Notes: generated from the letters alone by a model not told the origin. Positions 34,292 through 45,041 are shown, counted from the first letter of the stretch. The stretch: 64,000 bases of DNA from Aotearoamyces nothofagi (GCA_015345905.1 JADDTR010000002.1:620001-684000); one strand, 5' to 3'. Translations and numbers: made by a program.

Positions 34292-34879
34292 CTAGTCACT
34301 CTTAACTTCAAATATTTTCCCCGCCAAAGTCTTAACATCTTGGGCGTCAACACTCTTAAGTGCCTCCTTAATATCCGCCAGCGTCTTCTCTGCCAACCCC
34401 TCCTTCCTCCGGCTGTAAATATCAAGTCCAGCAGGAGTGAACAACGTCTTCGCAAAGTATGTGACCACCCATTTCTCGCCACCATCTTCACCGCCATAGC
34501 CGAGAACTTCCCAGTGCGAACTTGCAATCATCAGCCAGCCATTGCCCCGCCAGTTCCAAGCGCCTGAGCCAGCTGGTGTGTCAACGCCTGATACTGACTT
34601 CTGTTTATCTGATGACAGTCCTTGGTAGGTCACGATGTCGTCCAGCCGTGTGAGACCATCTGAGCTTGCAGATGGGAGACTCTTATAGGTAATTGCAACG
34701 TTGCGCGATTTCCTCCACATGGGCAGTGTCGAGTGTGTGACGTGCCAGGTACCTTCCAGCCAAGCTATTGAAGGCGGGGAGAAGGTACTTGCAGTCGAAG
34801 ACGGCGTGCCCGCGGTTGTTGGCGCGCGGAGGGTGATTGTTGGTGGCGCAGGAGCCGCGATAGGTGCAGCCTCGGCCAT
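34292..34879 (-). CDS. Lipocalin-like (calycin fold) protein
   Basis: This is a single exon of 195 aa. After an Ala/Pro/Thr-rich N-terminus comes WLEGTWHVTHSTLPMWRKSR, whose GxW matches the first-strand signature of lipocalins and related calycins. It is followed by alternating strand-like segments (NVAITYKSLP, GWLMIASSHWEVLGYG, KWVVTYFAKTLFTPAGLDIY) and a C-terminal helix (TLADIKEALKSVDAQDVKTL). There is no signal peptide, so a cytosolic protein binding a hydrophobic ligand is possible, but no ligand can be inferred. It is convergent with the LENG1-like gene only 143 bp away. Confidence 0.8.
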   Translation of the reverse strand: MAEAAPIAAPAPPTITLRAPTTAGTPSSTASTFSPPSIAWLEGTWHVTHSTLPMWRKSRNVAITYKSLPSASSDGLTRLDDIVTYQGLSSDKQKSVSGVDTPAGSGAWNWRGNGWLMIASSHWEVLGYGGEDGGEKWVVTYFAKTLFTPAGLDIYSRRKEGLAEKTLADIKEALKSVDAQDVKTLAGKIFEVKSD

Positions 34880-35395
34880 TTTGGCTCGTAATTATAATGC
34901 TGAGAAACTATGAGAGGTTGATGTTGATTGCTGACGAGACATTTACTTGAAAGACGGTGAAACGCTGTTGTTGTCTCAGAATTCTACGGTAAACTGTAAA
35001 CTGTAGTAGGAAATTCCGGAATATGATAAGATCAAATGATTGAGAACTTACTCAAATTAGAAGGTTCAAAACAAAACAAATACCTACAATGTACTTATAG
35101 ACCAGATGGTATTTTTGTCTAAGACACTAGAGACCTGACACTCGTCATTAACCTTGCAGAGCAGCAAAGCCATTCGCCTGTTGTCATATTTGTCTCTGCG
35201 ACGTGTTGTCATCAGCAAGGCTACACGGGTAAGGCTGAATCCGAGACATTGGAATGCTGACGATGCGCCACTAGCGCCTCATATTCGCTCCACCTTTCAA
35301 GCATATAACTATTGGTCACCTGACTTGCCATACTCCTACCCAACATTCGATAACAATAGGAACCCAAATATCACTGCCACAGGATCTCCACGGTC
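34880..35395. other. Divergent intergenic region, no gene seen
   Basis: This is the shared upstream region of the lipocalin-like gene (-) and the next gene (+). A short plus-strand open frame overlaps the start of the next gene but has no conserved character. Confidence 0.55.
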
Positions 35396-36130
35396 ATGGA
35401 TCCCTCGTATGTCTCCTCAGACGATGAAGAGGCAGCCATGGCCAAAGCAATGGGGTTCTCGGCCTTTGGAACGCAAGGCCCAGCCAAGAAGCGGAAATTC
35501 AACCTCAGCACCGACGCCGTAGTTGATGGCCAGGAACTGGTCTCCCTGGATAAAGGCGGGAGGAAGGGGCAAGGCAGCGGCGGTAATGACATCCCTCTGG
35601 GCAGACCGAGGGTGCTTGGAGTGCCCGCAGCAGCCAACATGGATGAGATTTCTTTGGATGAAGACGAGGATGAGGGGCCAGCATATGTCGATACGAGTTT
35701 ACCACCACCAGCAGACGGCCTAAGAGAGGACGAGGAACCGGCCTATATGGATACCAGCTTACCGCCGCCGGATCAGGAAGCCAGGGCGGCTCAGGAGCGT
35801 ATCGACGCGATCCTAGCTGGAACCCCCGATGCCCCAGATGTGAAGCCGAATGGAAGAGCTCGATTACCACAGCCAGGCCGGGGGGTTGGGCATCTTGTAG
35901 CGGCATTGCATGAGACGGCACAGCCGCCGCCGTCGCCCAGCTCAAGCGTTGCGGCATCGGTAACGAGCAGCCAGAGGCCGAGGGAGAGGGGGCAGAGGAA
36001 TGAGCTGTGGTATCTGGGGTACTATGATCCTGGTTTCAACGAAAATCCCTGGAAGGCACTGGAGCTGGCGAATGGTTTACCGCCTAGGGGGACTTGGATT
36101 GAGAGGTCTCGGCAGGGTCAGGCGGCTTGA
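35396..36130 (+). CDS. Conserved fungal-type protein of unknown function with YYDPGFNENPW motif
   Basis: This is a single exon of 244 aa. The N-terminus MDPSYVSSDDEEAAMAKAMG is acidic and followed by a basic PAKKRKFN nuclear-localisation-like string. The middle is disordered and contains an internal duplication (PAYVDTSLPPP, PAYMDTSLPPP). The ordered C-terminus ELWYLGYYDPGFNENPWKAL and GLPPRGTWIE resembles a short conserved motif of uncharacterised fungal proteins. I cannot assign a function; nuclear location is suggested only by the basic cluster. The ATG at 35396 opens the conserved acidic start. Confidence 0.8.
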   Translation: MDPSYVSSDDEEAAMAKAMGFSAFGTQGPAKKRKFNLSTDAVVDGQELVSLDKGGRKGQGSGGNDIPLGRPRVLGVPAAANMDEISLDEDEDEGPAYVDTSLPPPADGLREDEEPAYMDTSLPPPDQEARAAQERIDAILAGTPDAPDVKPNGRARLPQPGRGVGHLVAALHETAQPPPSPSSSVAASVTSSQRPRERGQRNELWYLGYYDPGFNENPWKALELANGLPPRGTWIERSRQGQAA

Positions 36131-36273
36131 AGGCCTTGGATGTATCAATTGCCGCTATTGTAAATGTTTTGAACATCATGCATTAAGGTTATCAAGAGCG
36201 AGTGGTCAATAATTGATACCTAGATATCACATGATTGACTGAATCTATATATGTTGATATTTGCATATTTGGA

Positions 36274-38188
36274 CTAATCCGCGAACCCTTCAAATTCCGT
36301 CTCCTCGTCAATCTTCTTTCTCCGTTTAACCTCCTTAATCAGTGCTTGCAGCTCGTTCTCCTTCACCATTTCGGCTGGGGTCATGCTCTCCAACCTCTCT
36401 GCTTCGCGTTTCCTCTTCTTCTTCTCTCGGCGCATCTCCTTCACATCATGCTGCTCATGCTTGTGGCTCCAAGCCTCTCTCTCTTTTCGCTTTTTCAACA
36501 CATCCTCACTGGGCACATATGGTGCAGCATTTTTGGCCTCCTCCATAGCCACTAGTCTGGCCTTTTCTCGGATCTTGTCCTTGTATGCGTAACTGGCCAT
36601 GTTTAATCTGATCCCAAGAGACTTGTCACCCTCCCATTTCTTCAACTCTGGCATTTTCGGGAGTCGGACCAGACCCCAGGCATTACCGAGCTCAGTCCAG
36701 TCGAGATCCGTCACGCGAAAGATACTACTAGCTTGATGTTTCGAGTAAGCTTTAACCCAGCTCACAAAGCCCCTCTGGCCCTTATCGTAAAGCGCGCGGT
36801 CGGCTAGAACCTCCGCGCGCATTTTGGATGTAATTTCCCTAGCATAGTCATCCGTAACCTTTACGGATGGCTGTTGAAGAAGTGCAATTGGCGTTTTTCG
36901 GACTTCTAGGAAAGGTATATAATCCTCTTCCCGTCCTGGTTGTAAGAATATCACGCTTAAACCTTTACGTCCGGCTCTTCCTGCTCGACCACATCGATGG
37001 AGAAACACTTTCGGGTCCGAAGGAGGATCAATCTGGATAACAAGATCTACTTGTGGAATGTCAAGGCCCCGTGCTGCTACATCTGTCGTCAAAAGTATCA
37101 TAGGTGACAATGCGGTAATGAAGCGGGAGAAATTCTTCTGTCTAACGTTCGGCGGGTGTTTTCCATGTAGTGGCACTAGAGCGAATTGCTTTGGCAGCAC
37201 CGCAGCTAATGTATGCTGAAAGTAATCGACGGCAGCGCAGGTAGAAAGGTAGATAATGGTTTTCTGAGGCGTACGCTCTAACTGGGACAGCAGTGAAACC
37301 AAGGCAGGTATCTTGTGGCTCGGAGGTGTGAGAAGGTACGACATCTGGAGACTCGCAGGAGTTCGTTTGTCGTCTCCAGCAGCACTTTTCACCTTCACAG
37401 CAATCTTCACGGGATTTCGCAACCCGACACGCACAATCTCCCCAACTGCTTCGCTAACGCTTGCACTAAAGAGCCCAGTGCGCCTTTGCTTGGGTAGACG
37501 ACTCAAAATCTTTTGTAAATCATCCTTGAATCCTAAATCTAGGAGTCTGTCGGCCTCATCAAGTACCAGTACCTCAAACGATGATTGTGGGCAGTGGACG
37601 TGTGGAGATGAGAGCAGCTCAAGAAGTCTGCCAGGTGTTGATATGAGAAGATTAGGACTGTTCTTCAAGAAGCTGCTGAGATCTTGGGCCGGGGTTGTAG
37701 TCCCACCTAGCAACAGTTGTGGCACGACTTTGAGAGTTGAGGAAGAAATTTTCGGGGTATCGTCCTTGGGACTTATGACACCAGCAGAAGGACCATGAAA
37801 TCCTAGAAGTGACAAAAGTACAGAGTGTATTTGTGTTGCTAACTCTCGAGTAGGGGATATGATGATGGCGCCAACGTGATGCTTCTTGAGAGGCTCTTCC
37901 AGTCGGAGCAGCTTCTCGACTACAGGGATCAAGAATGCTAACGTCTTTCCGCTTCCTGTTACGGCCTATGTGAAGCTTGTCAGCAGATCCTTTTTCAGTT
38001 CATGTAGGCGTACCAACCTCAACAACGACGTCTTTATGTCCCATAAACAGAGGTATTGTGGACGCTTGAACTGGGGTCATGCGAGCAAACCCCATAGTCG
38101 AGATGGCATCGAGGATCCATTCCGCCAACGGTGGCGTTAGTGCATCCCAGGCCCTAGGATCCTTCTTACTGATCTCAGTCGGAGCCAT
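36274..38188 (-). CDS. spb4: DEAD-box ATP-dependent RNA helicase Spb4
   Basis: Exons 38188..38018 and 37965..36274 give 620 aa. The order of motifs is Q-motif region [12 protein letters not shown], motif I AVTGSGKT (58-65, formed directly at the splice junction), Ia [24 protein letters not shown] (about 190), [22 protein letters not shown] and [13 protein letters not shown] basic C-terminal domain typical of Spb4/DDX55 follows ([47 protein letters not shown]). Spb4 remodels pre-60S particles around helices 62/63 of 25S rRNA in the nucleolus. The 52-nt intron has the unusual donor GTTGGT (38017-38012). The frame before and after fits the family exactly (VVVE then AVTGSGKT). Confidence 0.95.
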
Positions 38189-38925
38189 GATGTTGTCGTG
38201 GTAGATTTTTCCACTGTTCAAGGCTGAGACGCATTGGCTTTGCGACTTAATTTCTCTCGATAAGGAAATCTCTTATCGCAGTAGGGCTGTCCACGTGACT
38301 GCTGCTTTACCGGGCTTTCGAGCGACCGAGGATTTAGGCTCTTCCCTGGCGCGGATCAAGCAGACCTCGAGATCGCATCGTCATTGTAGACACTATTTTG
38401 TGCAGCGCAATTTCTGGGATTGATAGCTTCTGTTGAAATATTCTGCTGAAACCAAATAATATCAAAAAAAAAAAAAGTACTTTGCCTAATGGCATTAACT
38501 ATATAGGACGCCGAGGTATAGAAAAAGGAGATTTGCTATCTATCAGTGGATCCCCGGATGTGAGCGCGTGCTGTAAATGCATGCTTACAGAAATGAAACC
38601 TGCCGAGACTTCCATGTCAGCCCGTTCTATCTACCACACCTTCTGTTAATCACGATCCACGTTCCAACACCACTGTTGTCACCTACTGTAGGAGGCTAAT
38701 CCAAATATCTCTTCCCCAAAAAATGCAGTGCAGCTCTGCATTGCACTATTCGCTCCGCTGGAGCCAGTAGCCTGTTCAACGGCATTTCCTTCTGTCAACG
38801 TCATACGCACTTCACGAAAAGATCAACACCTCCGCTCTCCCCTCTGCGTCTTAAGAGTCGCAGACATTCAGCGCACTGTTACTGGCGTGATTAGACATCC
38901 CGCGCTGCCAACCTTCGACTTTGCG
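38189..38925. promoter_or_regulatory. Divergent promoter region between spb4 and dgk1
   Basis: No gene is supported. A 13-base A run lies at 38464-38476. The frame of dgk1 is open for some distance upstream of its ATG, including a GTG at 38728, but no upstream in-frame ATG was found in that stretch. Confidence 0.5.
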
Positions 38926-40086
38926 ATGTCACAAAACACAATCCCGGCGACTCCGAGAGTCATTTCGCCATCGCCGACTCCATCAGAAACAGGCGAGAGA
39001 AACGAGGATGGCTACTTTGGGCCAGTAACACGAGCCTCCGCAAAGAAACACGTTGTGGAGCCGGCTACAATCGACGAGGAACTAGATGATGAAGGATCAG
39101 ACTCGAACCTCGACCTTCGAAGAGCAAGATCGAAAAGTAGAAGTCCGATAAGGCAGCGAAAGCTAAACAATCTTACGAAAGCAGAATCTACTACTATCCC
39201 CTCCAAAAAGCTAGCTGCTCACGCTCCCAACGGCAAGATCTCAAATGGACACCTGTCGCCAGAAAGTGCAAGTCCTCGATGGAGTTGGCGAGACTTGAGT
39301 CGGAGTCCTAGTCCTCTCGGCTTGATCCCCATACACAGGCAATGGAGATCCTTCGTGCATCGGCACGAGGTTCCCAGGAAGTTACTGCATGTGTCGATCG
39401 GGTTCTTCACCTTGTGGGCGTACATATCTGGCGTTCAGACTGATGCTATCACCCCTTTCTTGCTGGGTGCGCTTATACCTATCGCGACTCTCGATTATCT
39501 GCGATTCACATTCCCTTCTTTGAACCGAGTATATGTTCGTTTGGTCGGGGCTTTAATGCGAGAGACAGAGTATAATGGGTGGAATGGGGTCATCTGGTAT
39601 CTTCTGGGTGTCTGGATCGTACTGTACTTCTTCCCCAAAGATGTTGCTGTTCTTGGTGTATTGCTTTTAAGCTGGTGTGACACAGCCGCTAGCACGGTTG
39701 GAAGAGCGTATGGTCGACACACTCCCCGCATAAGAAAGGGGAAATCACTTGCCGGGTCACTAGCTGCTCTCGTTGTCGGCGTCGCAACTGCTGCTGGGTT
39801 TTGGGGATGGTTGGCCCCACGCACGGGGCCTTTCCCAGGCGACAGCGACTGGCCTTTCATGTTTAAAGGTGTCCTCAGATTGCCCGGTCTTTTGAGAGAT
39901 GCTGTGGGTCTGAACGAGACCCAAGGCACCGTCGGCGGTGGATTCGCACTTGCTGCTGTGAGCCTGTGGACTGGTTTTGTAGCATCCGCCAGCGAGGTCG
40001 TGGACATATTCGGGTGGGATGATAACCTCACGATACCGGTGCTGAGTGGAATCGGGATCTGGGGATTCCTCAAAGTGTTTGGGTAG
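38926..40086 (+). CDS. dgk1: CTP-dependent diacylglycerol kinase Dgk1
   Basis: This is a single exon of 386 aa from the first in-frame ATG at 38926 (MSQNTIPATPRVISPSPTPS). About 140 disordered, Ser/Arg-rich cytosolic residues precede RHEVPRKLLHVSIGFF, the conserved entry to the multi-span domain. The CTP-transferase signature follows (WCDTAASTVGRAYGRHTPRI, then KGKSLAGSLAA), with several hydrophobic spans and a last span ending GIGIWGFLKVFG. In yeast, Dgk1 uses CTP to phosphorylate diacylglycerol to phosphatidate in the nuclear/ER membrane and opposes the Pah1 phosphatase, so it affects nuclear membrane growth. The yeast protein is shorter at the N-terminus. Dolichol kinase is the nearest alternative but is much longer. 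Confidence 0.9.
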   Translation: MSQNTIPATPRVISPSPTPSETGERNEDGYFGPVTRASAKKHVVEPATIDEELDDEGSDSNLDLRRARSKSRSPIRQRKLNNLTKAESTTIPSKKLAAHAPNGKISNGHLSPESASPRWSWRDLSRSPSPLGLIPIHRQWRSFVHRHEVPRKLLHVSIGFFTLWAYISGVQTDAITPFLLGALIPIATLDYLRFTFPSLNRVYVRLVGALMRETEYNGWNGVIWYLLGVWIVLYFFPKDVAVLGVLLLSWCDTAASTVGRAYGRHTPRIRKGKSLAGSLAALVVGVATAAGFWGWLAPRTGPFPGDSDWPFMFKGVLRLPGLLRDAVGLNETQGTVGGGFALAAVSLWTGFVASASEVVDIFGWDDNLTIPVLSGIGIWGFLKVFG

Positions 40087-40647
40087 ATGGCTTCGGGCAC
40101 GGGGGCTAATGGTGGTGGTATGCATTTGGGCGGCGTTTGGTAGATCACATATACCTTGTAGCATACTGTAGCAGAGACACAAGACGTAACGGCTATAGGG
40201 ACTGTAGGGGCCGTAGGGACAGGAGGACAGGAGGACCAATTACACTGATGACTTCTTACCTTGGACACTGGCGCACAAACAGGCGGGTGACGATAGCCGG
40301 TAGTCAGTAGTCAGTAGTCAGGACCGAGGAATGAGGAATGAGGAATGAGGAATGAGTAGTGACGGCAGTGACACTCGGCCACAATGTGGCGATGGATGCT
40401 GTTCCCCTCGAGCAGCACCGCACGACTCTGCGTCGCCTTATCGGGGCCATTGGGCTGTGTTCGGCGTCCCAGCCTGCACCTGCTAAGCCCTGCGTCCCGC
40501 TGCATCTCGCTGCGTCTCGGCTGTCTGCACTGGACAGCCTGTTGCCTGTCTGGATGCGCGCAGGGCGGGACCGAGGGGCGCAGAGGACCGCCAGATAGGA
40601 TGCCCTGCAAATAATAATTATTATCCTCAGCGGGATTGATTGAGTTC

Positions 40648-40758
40648 GCCGTCCACCGCCGTCCACCGTCCACCGTCCATTGCCCACCGTCCATTGCCCA
40701 CCGTCCATCACTGTTCACCGTCCACTGTCCACTGGCCACTGGCCACCGTCCACTGTCA
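40648..40758. repeat. CACCGTCCA minisatellite
   Basis: About ten imperfect copies of a 7-13-bp unit, CACCGTCCA with optional TTGCC or CTGTC tails, stand head to tail and end in variants reading CCACTGGCCACT. Confidence 0.85.
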
Positions 40759-41629
40759 CACACCTTCAGTCTCATGCAGCACCAATTGCCCCGAAATGCA
40801 CCTGCTCGTTCCACTTCGTGTCTGTGCCGGACATGGTGGCCACTGCTGCTGCACAGGCGCAAGCAGCAATATAGGGATTTCCTGCAGTTTCGGCCGCTGG
40901 TACAAGTACCAAGCACCGTGGCCGCGGTGCAGTCGGGCTGGCATGTAGCTGCTACACGTACTGTAGAGTCTGTAACTCAGCAATATGACGGGGATTGCCA
41001 TATCAGAGGCCAGAAATTTCTCGGAAAACATTATTTGCGGGCAAATGACAGCACATAGGGCCCGGATGCACTTCTGCCTGACCTCCAGCGTCGATTGCCC
41101 GTATGAAATGCCCAAGATGGCCATGACCCAATCCAGACGCAGCTCCTGCCATTTTATGCCGCTGCTTTTGAGGGCCAGCTAGCGTGCGCGCGCTTGCTTG
41201 TATCAGAACCAAGTCGCCTCACTTCGGCGTCGTTTCTTCCACGTTCCCACCGGGCACTGCACCGCCAGAACTCTCCCCCTCCCCCTTATCCACCAATGCC
41301 AGGCCGCTCGGCACATGCACACAGGATGACGGCTATCTCTGAGCAATGGAAACTGGCGTGCCGGCCAATCCCCGTAGCTGGCGTCAGCCAGGCCGCCCAG
41401 GGATCACCAGCTCGCCCGCCCTGCTGCAGGTTTGGGGGGCGCGGGTCAATCGTAAGAGGCGGAAGGGCGGGTCGGGGACGGCGGAGGTGGGCTGCTAGTG
41501 TGAGAACAGGACGCTCCATCAGCCTATCTCTCGGGGTGCGAGCGGGGTCGTAGACACAAGGACGCTCCGAGGGGGTCAGGACGACTCCCCCCGATGTGCC
41601 CGTTCTCTAGCTCGAGGAGGCCAGGCCGA

Positions 41630-41640
41630 GTATAAAAGGG
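41630..41640 (+). promoter_or_regulatory. TATA box of the KxDL-domain gene
   Basis: GTATAAAAGGG is a strong TATA match followed by a pyrimidine-rich stretch (TTCCTTTCCATCC and similar) and a CAAACA-rich leader before the ATG at 41896. This layout is typical of strongly expressed fungal genes. Confidence 0.55.
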
Positions 41641-41895
41641 AGCTCGAGGACCCGTCCTTCCTGCTTTCCTTTCTCTTTCCTTTCCATCCGTTTGCACGCC
41701 CTCACAGACTCACCTCCCCATCCAAGCAAGCCATTGCACCAGCAAACAGAACTTAGGTTCGGCTCACCGCTTAGATACTCTCTTGTCTATACTTGACGTT
41801 TGTATCAACACCACATCTACTCTTTGTCTCTGCCACTCTCCCCCCTCGTCCGTCTCAGGCTGTCACTCCCGTTTGACAAGCAAACACTCTTCACA

Positions 41896-42667
41896 ATGTC
41901 TTCACACTACCCAACACAGACCTATTACCAAACAACCTCTCTTCCCATCGCCATGCCTTCAAAAACCCAGCAGTACTACCAGCCAGCAAAGGGCTACAGT
42001 GTCTCGCCACCAGAGGCTGCCGAATCCCTAAGCAGCGGATCTGTCATGGCTCCTTCCTACGGCAACTCTACCTACTCCACTACTCCAAGCTATGCGAGCA
42101 GTGAGTACGAGAGCAGGAATTCCACCAGAGGTCTTGATATTCAAGAATACGTTCAAGACCGTTTCAGCACCATTTCTTACGACCCTATCCCACTTGATCG
42201 AAGTCTGGCAACTCAAGCGCAAGCGTAAGTCTGAGCAGTCTAGCAAAATCATTTTAGCTGGCTTCAACCCCCTTTTTTACGAATGGCCATAACTCTAACA
42301 CTATTTTTAGCTCCGGAATGCTCAATGCCAAGCAACGTGAGGTTCAGGAGCTGCAGGCGAAGACGCAAGCTCGTCTTGCAAAAACCAGAGCTCGATTTGC
42401 TGAGGGCGTCCAAGACGCAAAGGAGGTTAGACGCGATTTGGAATGGACCCAGAAGCACGTATCGTAAGTTGGGTTATTTACTATTTCCCAAATACCCACG
42501 GTCTTTGCATGAAGGCATCTCGGACTTGGAGTTTCATAAGGTTGAATTAAGCAAAATGAGGCTGAATTCTAACGTACAATCGCAGGTCTCTAAAGACCAA
42601 AGCTTCCCGCAAGCATCCCAGCGAGTACAAGAAGGCCCGTGACCGGTACCCATCACCTGAGTATTGA
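41896..42667 (+). CDS. kxd1: KxDL-type (BLOC-1 related) small coiled-coil protein
   Basis: Three exons (41896..42224, 42311..42463, 42586..42667) encode 187 aa. The N-terminal half is disordered and Ser/Tyr-rich (MSSHYPTQTYYQTTSLPIAM). The second half carries the conserved unit: QEYVQDRFSTISYDPIPLDR, then LATQAQASGMLNAKQREVQE, then ARFAEGVQDAKEVRRDLEWT and KTKASRKHPSEYKKARDRYP. I associate this pattern with fungal KXD1-like subunits of the BLOC-1 complex, which act at endosomes. The assignment to KxDL rests on memory of the family pattern and is moderate. A strong TATA box and long CT-rich leader precede it. Confidence 0.75.
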
Positions 42668-43430
42668 GCTATTCCAATTTCAGTAATATGTTTACGTCGG
42701 CGCTCCTACTACCTCACCGTCGCTCGCCTTGAGCTTACCCCTCGTTCCGCTCCGCCCCGCCACCGCGTCTAACCCATGCTCAACGATCTCGTTGCTGCTT
42801 TACGGGCGCATACAGCACGACTTTACGACTTATGATTGCTCGCTCTAGCGCTAGGGCTGCATATGGCCCTGCAGCGCTGGTGAAACGGGAAACAGCACGT
42901 TTCACAGCTTCTGGGTGGCTGTTCCGTCTGCCAGGGATGTTTGCTCCTGCTCTACTCCCATTTTGGGGATGTTCTTACCTGTTTGGGGCGTTTGCTAGCT
43001 TGTTTTGGTAGTAAATATTACTCTTTAATGCTCCATTTGATGTCCTGATGCTGGTACCTCGCGTGATCGTGTCCCAATGAAGCTGGTGACTTTTGCGGAT
43101 GCTTGGCAGCTTCGACTTTGTGATTGGCGTAGATATGGTGTTGTAGGTAGGTGACCATGTAAGGCTATCAGGCATCACTGTTGCAGCAGCAGGGGGGCCA
43201 AGTCATCCATTCTCAAGATCCCGTGATTCGCATAATATTTCGCTTGTTATCCATAACCTCGTATGAATCATATGTCTACCAGGATGTGCATATCAAGGCA
43301 ACTTGGTATAAGACAGCATGTGCGTATCGACACTCTAGTAAGCATGGCTTGTATCAGCAATAGTATTCGTTTTACTTCTTTTGCTCTGTTCTCTTCCCAA
43401 ACCATCTTATAGAGCCGAAGCAGCAGTCAA
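42668..43430. other. Intergenic, no gene seen
   Basis: This is the 3' flank of the KxDL gene and then AT-richer DNA. Short open frames on both strands have no recognisable content. Confidence 0.55.
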
Positions 43431-43870
43431 CTATCTTCTTACAAAGTTGCATATCTTCCCCTCGACGAGCAAAAGACCGGGTTTTTGCAGGTCCATCTTC
43501 TCCCCGCAGGTGCTGTTATAGGAGCCCTCTCGCTCCGTATTGGATAGAATTCTCCCCAGGTCCTTCAGCAGCTCGCCCACCCTGCAGGCTCGGAAGTCCG
43601 GGTTGGAGTATAAATCAGCAAACCACATGCTGCCCTCGGTCCGTGCAGCTCCTCTCTGTCCAGACACAGGATCTCAAGCCTTTATTACCTAACGGAGATC
43701 ACAGGTTGTTTTGGAACTGCGATATAGTCTTTGTGAGGGACGCCGGTGGTGTATTTCTTGCTGGCGTAAACTGGAGAGCTCTTGTTAGCTATCGGAGACG
43801 GGTGCTTGTTCACTAAACTTGAATCATAGGTTGTGAACGCATGGCTTGTGACAGTGAAATGGGGTGTTGC
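43431..43870 (-). CDS. Cryptic two-exon gene or gene remnant, start not found
   Basis: Two coding-like stretches on the minus strand fit together by splicing. The first, open from 43870 to 43689, reads TTYDSSLVNKHPSPIANKSS and then KKYTTGVPHKDYIAVPKQPV. A 59-nt candidate intron (43688..43630, GTAATA...GGGCAG) joins it in frame to MWFADLYSNPDFRACRVGEL, LLKDLGRILSNTEREGSYNS and TCGEKMDLQKPGLLLVEGK, ending at a stop at 43431. The stretch is clearly more GC-rich and codon-like than the AT-rich DNA to its right. No in-frame ATG opens the first exon; an upstream exon may exist or may have been lost into the AT-rich block. The joined product has at least 126 residues, three cysteines and one N-glycosylation sequon (NST). 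I do not recognise the family. Confidence 0.4.
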
Positions 43871-44818
43871 TTATCTAGGTTGGAAAAAAAAATTGGCTGT
43901 TGATTCGCAGGGTGTGAAATTATTTGAATGGAGAATTTGAGACGATTTATTATTTATTAATGAGAGCAGTTTTTATTTATATGAGGTTTAGAAATATTGT
44001 AGATGTAGAAATAGACAAAGATATCGTTGAAGAGCCAAGACTTAACTTGAGTTTTTGGGCACTGAGTCCTGACTATATAAATTTTGGAAAATTAAATAAT
44101 AACCGCTTTTCTTATTATATAGGCTTTTTCTTGCTCTTTTTTATAGACGTAGAAAATCACTTAAAAGCTCCATCAAAAAGCTAGTAATTAGTAAGAGGCT
44201 ACAGCTAAAATCTCCAGCTTATGAATGCTAGATGTATATGGAATATAAGAATTAGTGACGATGATTAGTAAAAGATTTTACCGTATTATTCTCGAAGTCT
44301 GCTCAGAAGATCATCCGCCGCGATCTTTGTTCAGGTATCAAAGGCGGTTGGTAATCCAAGCACATTGCTGGAATTAAGACTAGCATCAGTCACTTAAGAT
44401 CTCGAAGATTTTAAGTATCGTGAAGAGCTATATGGAAGTGACAGGAGGGAGAATATGAGGTGGTTTGAACGATGATAGATATCTGCCTATCTGGTAATTC
44501 TACTATATTGTACATGAAGAAACATTATTTGCTAACATAGCGGAATTGAACCTGACTTCGAGAGCAGGGCTTATTTCGTATGCATCGAGTATGGGTACTA
44601 CTTGCTACCACAGCCAGAAAATACTCTAAATATGTGAGCATGCCCCGAGACTAGGTAATGCTAAAAATAAAAATAAAAGTTACATAGAAGTCATAATAAT
44701 GAGGCTTCAAATGTCTTTACAGATATTTGGCTTTATCACATTGTTGAGTCTAGTGACATCTTCACGATAAGTAAATCATGTTGGTAGTGCAAAACTTGTC
44801 GTCGTGTCTTTCCTCATC
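43871..44818. other. AT-rich block, possible decayed element
   Basis: The composition turns sharply AT-rich, with TATTTATTAAT-like strings and many TA steps, against neighbours near balanced composition. One short plus-strand open frame (43924..44184) is rich in Ile, Phe, Asn and Tyr as expected from AT-rich DNA. No transposase or other domain is readable. Decay by repeat-induced point mutation is one explanation; that is inference. Confidence 0.45.
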
Positions 44819-45041
44819 TTACTTTTCGTTTATCACGAATGTAGGCCTTAGGCATAAATGTCCGAGATTCAGAGCTCGCTTAGCGCTTTGGTGTGGTCTT
44901 GGCACCTTTAGCGCATAGGGTTTCCATCGCTCTTGCCCACGAGTGCAATTTTGGCCAGGAAGCGAAGAACGACGAACGAAGGATTGAGCAATCCGCGACA
45001 ACACAACAACACCTCCATCGAATCCCTCTAATACCGTCAAC

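Larger units (their letters stand above)
40087..41895. other. 1.8-kb intergenic region with satellites, promoter of the KxDL gene
   Basis: No supported gene is present; overlapping open frames occur on both strands in low-complexity DNA. Small repeats include GTAGTCA units (about 40301-40320) and four GAGGAAT units (40327-40358). A CCGTCCA minisatellite and a TATA box are listed separately. The last 200 bp is a CT-rich leader. Confidence 0.6.

Noticed and set aside
39495-40268. 257-codon minus-strand frame opposite dgk1
   Set aside because: It is the antisense shadow of the clearly conserved membrane protein on the plus strand.
43924-44184. 86-codon plus-strand frame in the AT-rich block
   Set aside because: Amino-acid content simply mirrors AT-rich DNA, there is no ATG at its start, and no domain is visible.
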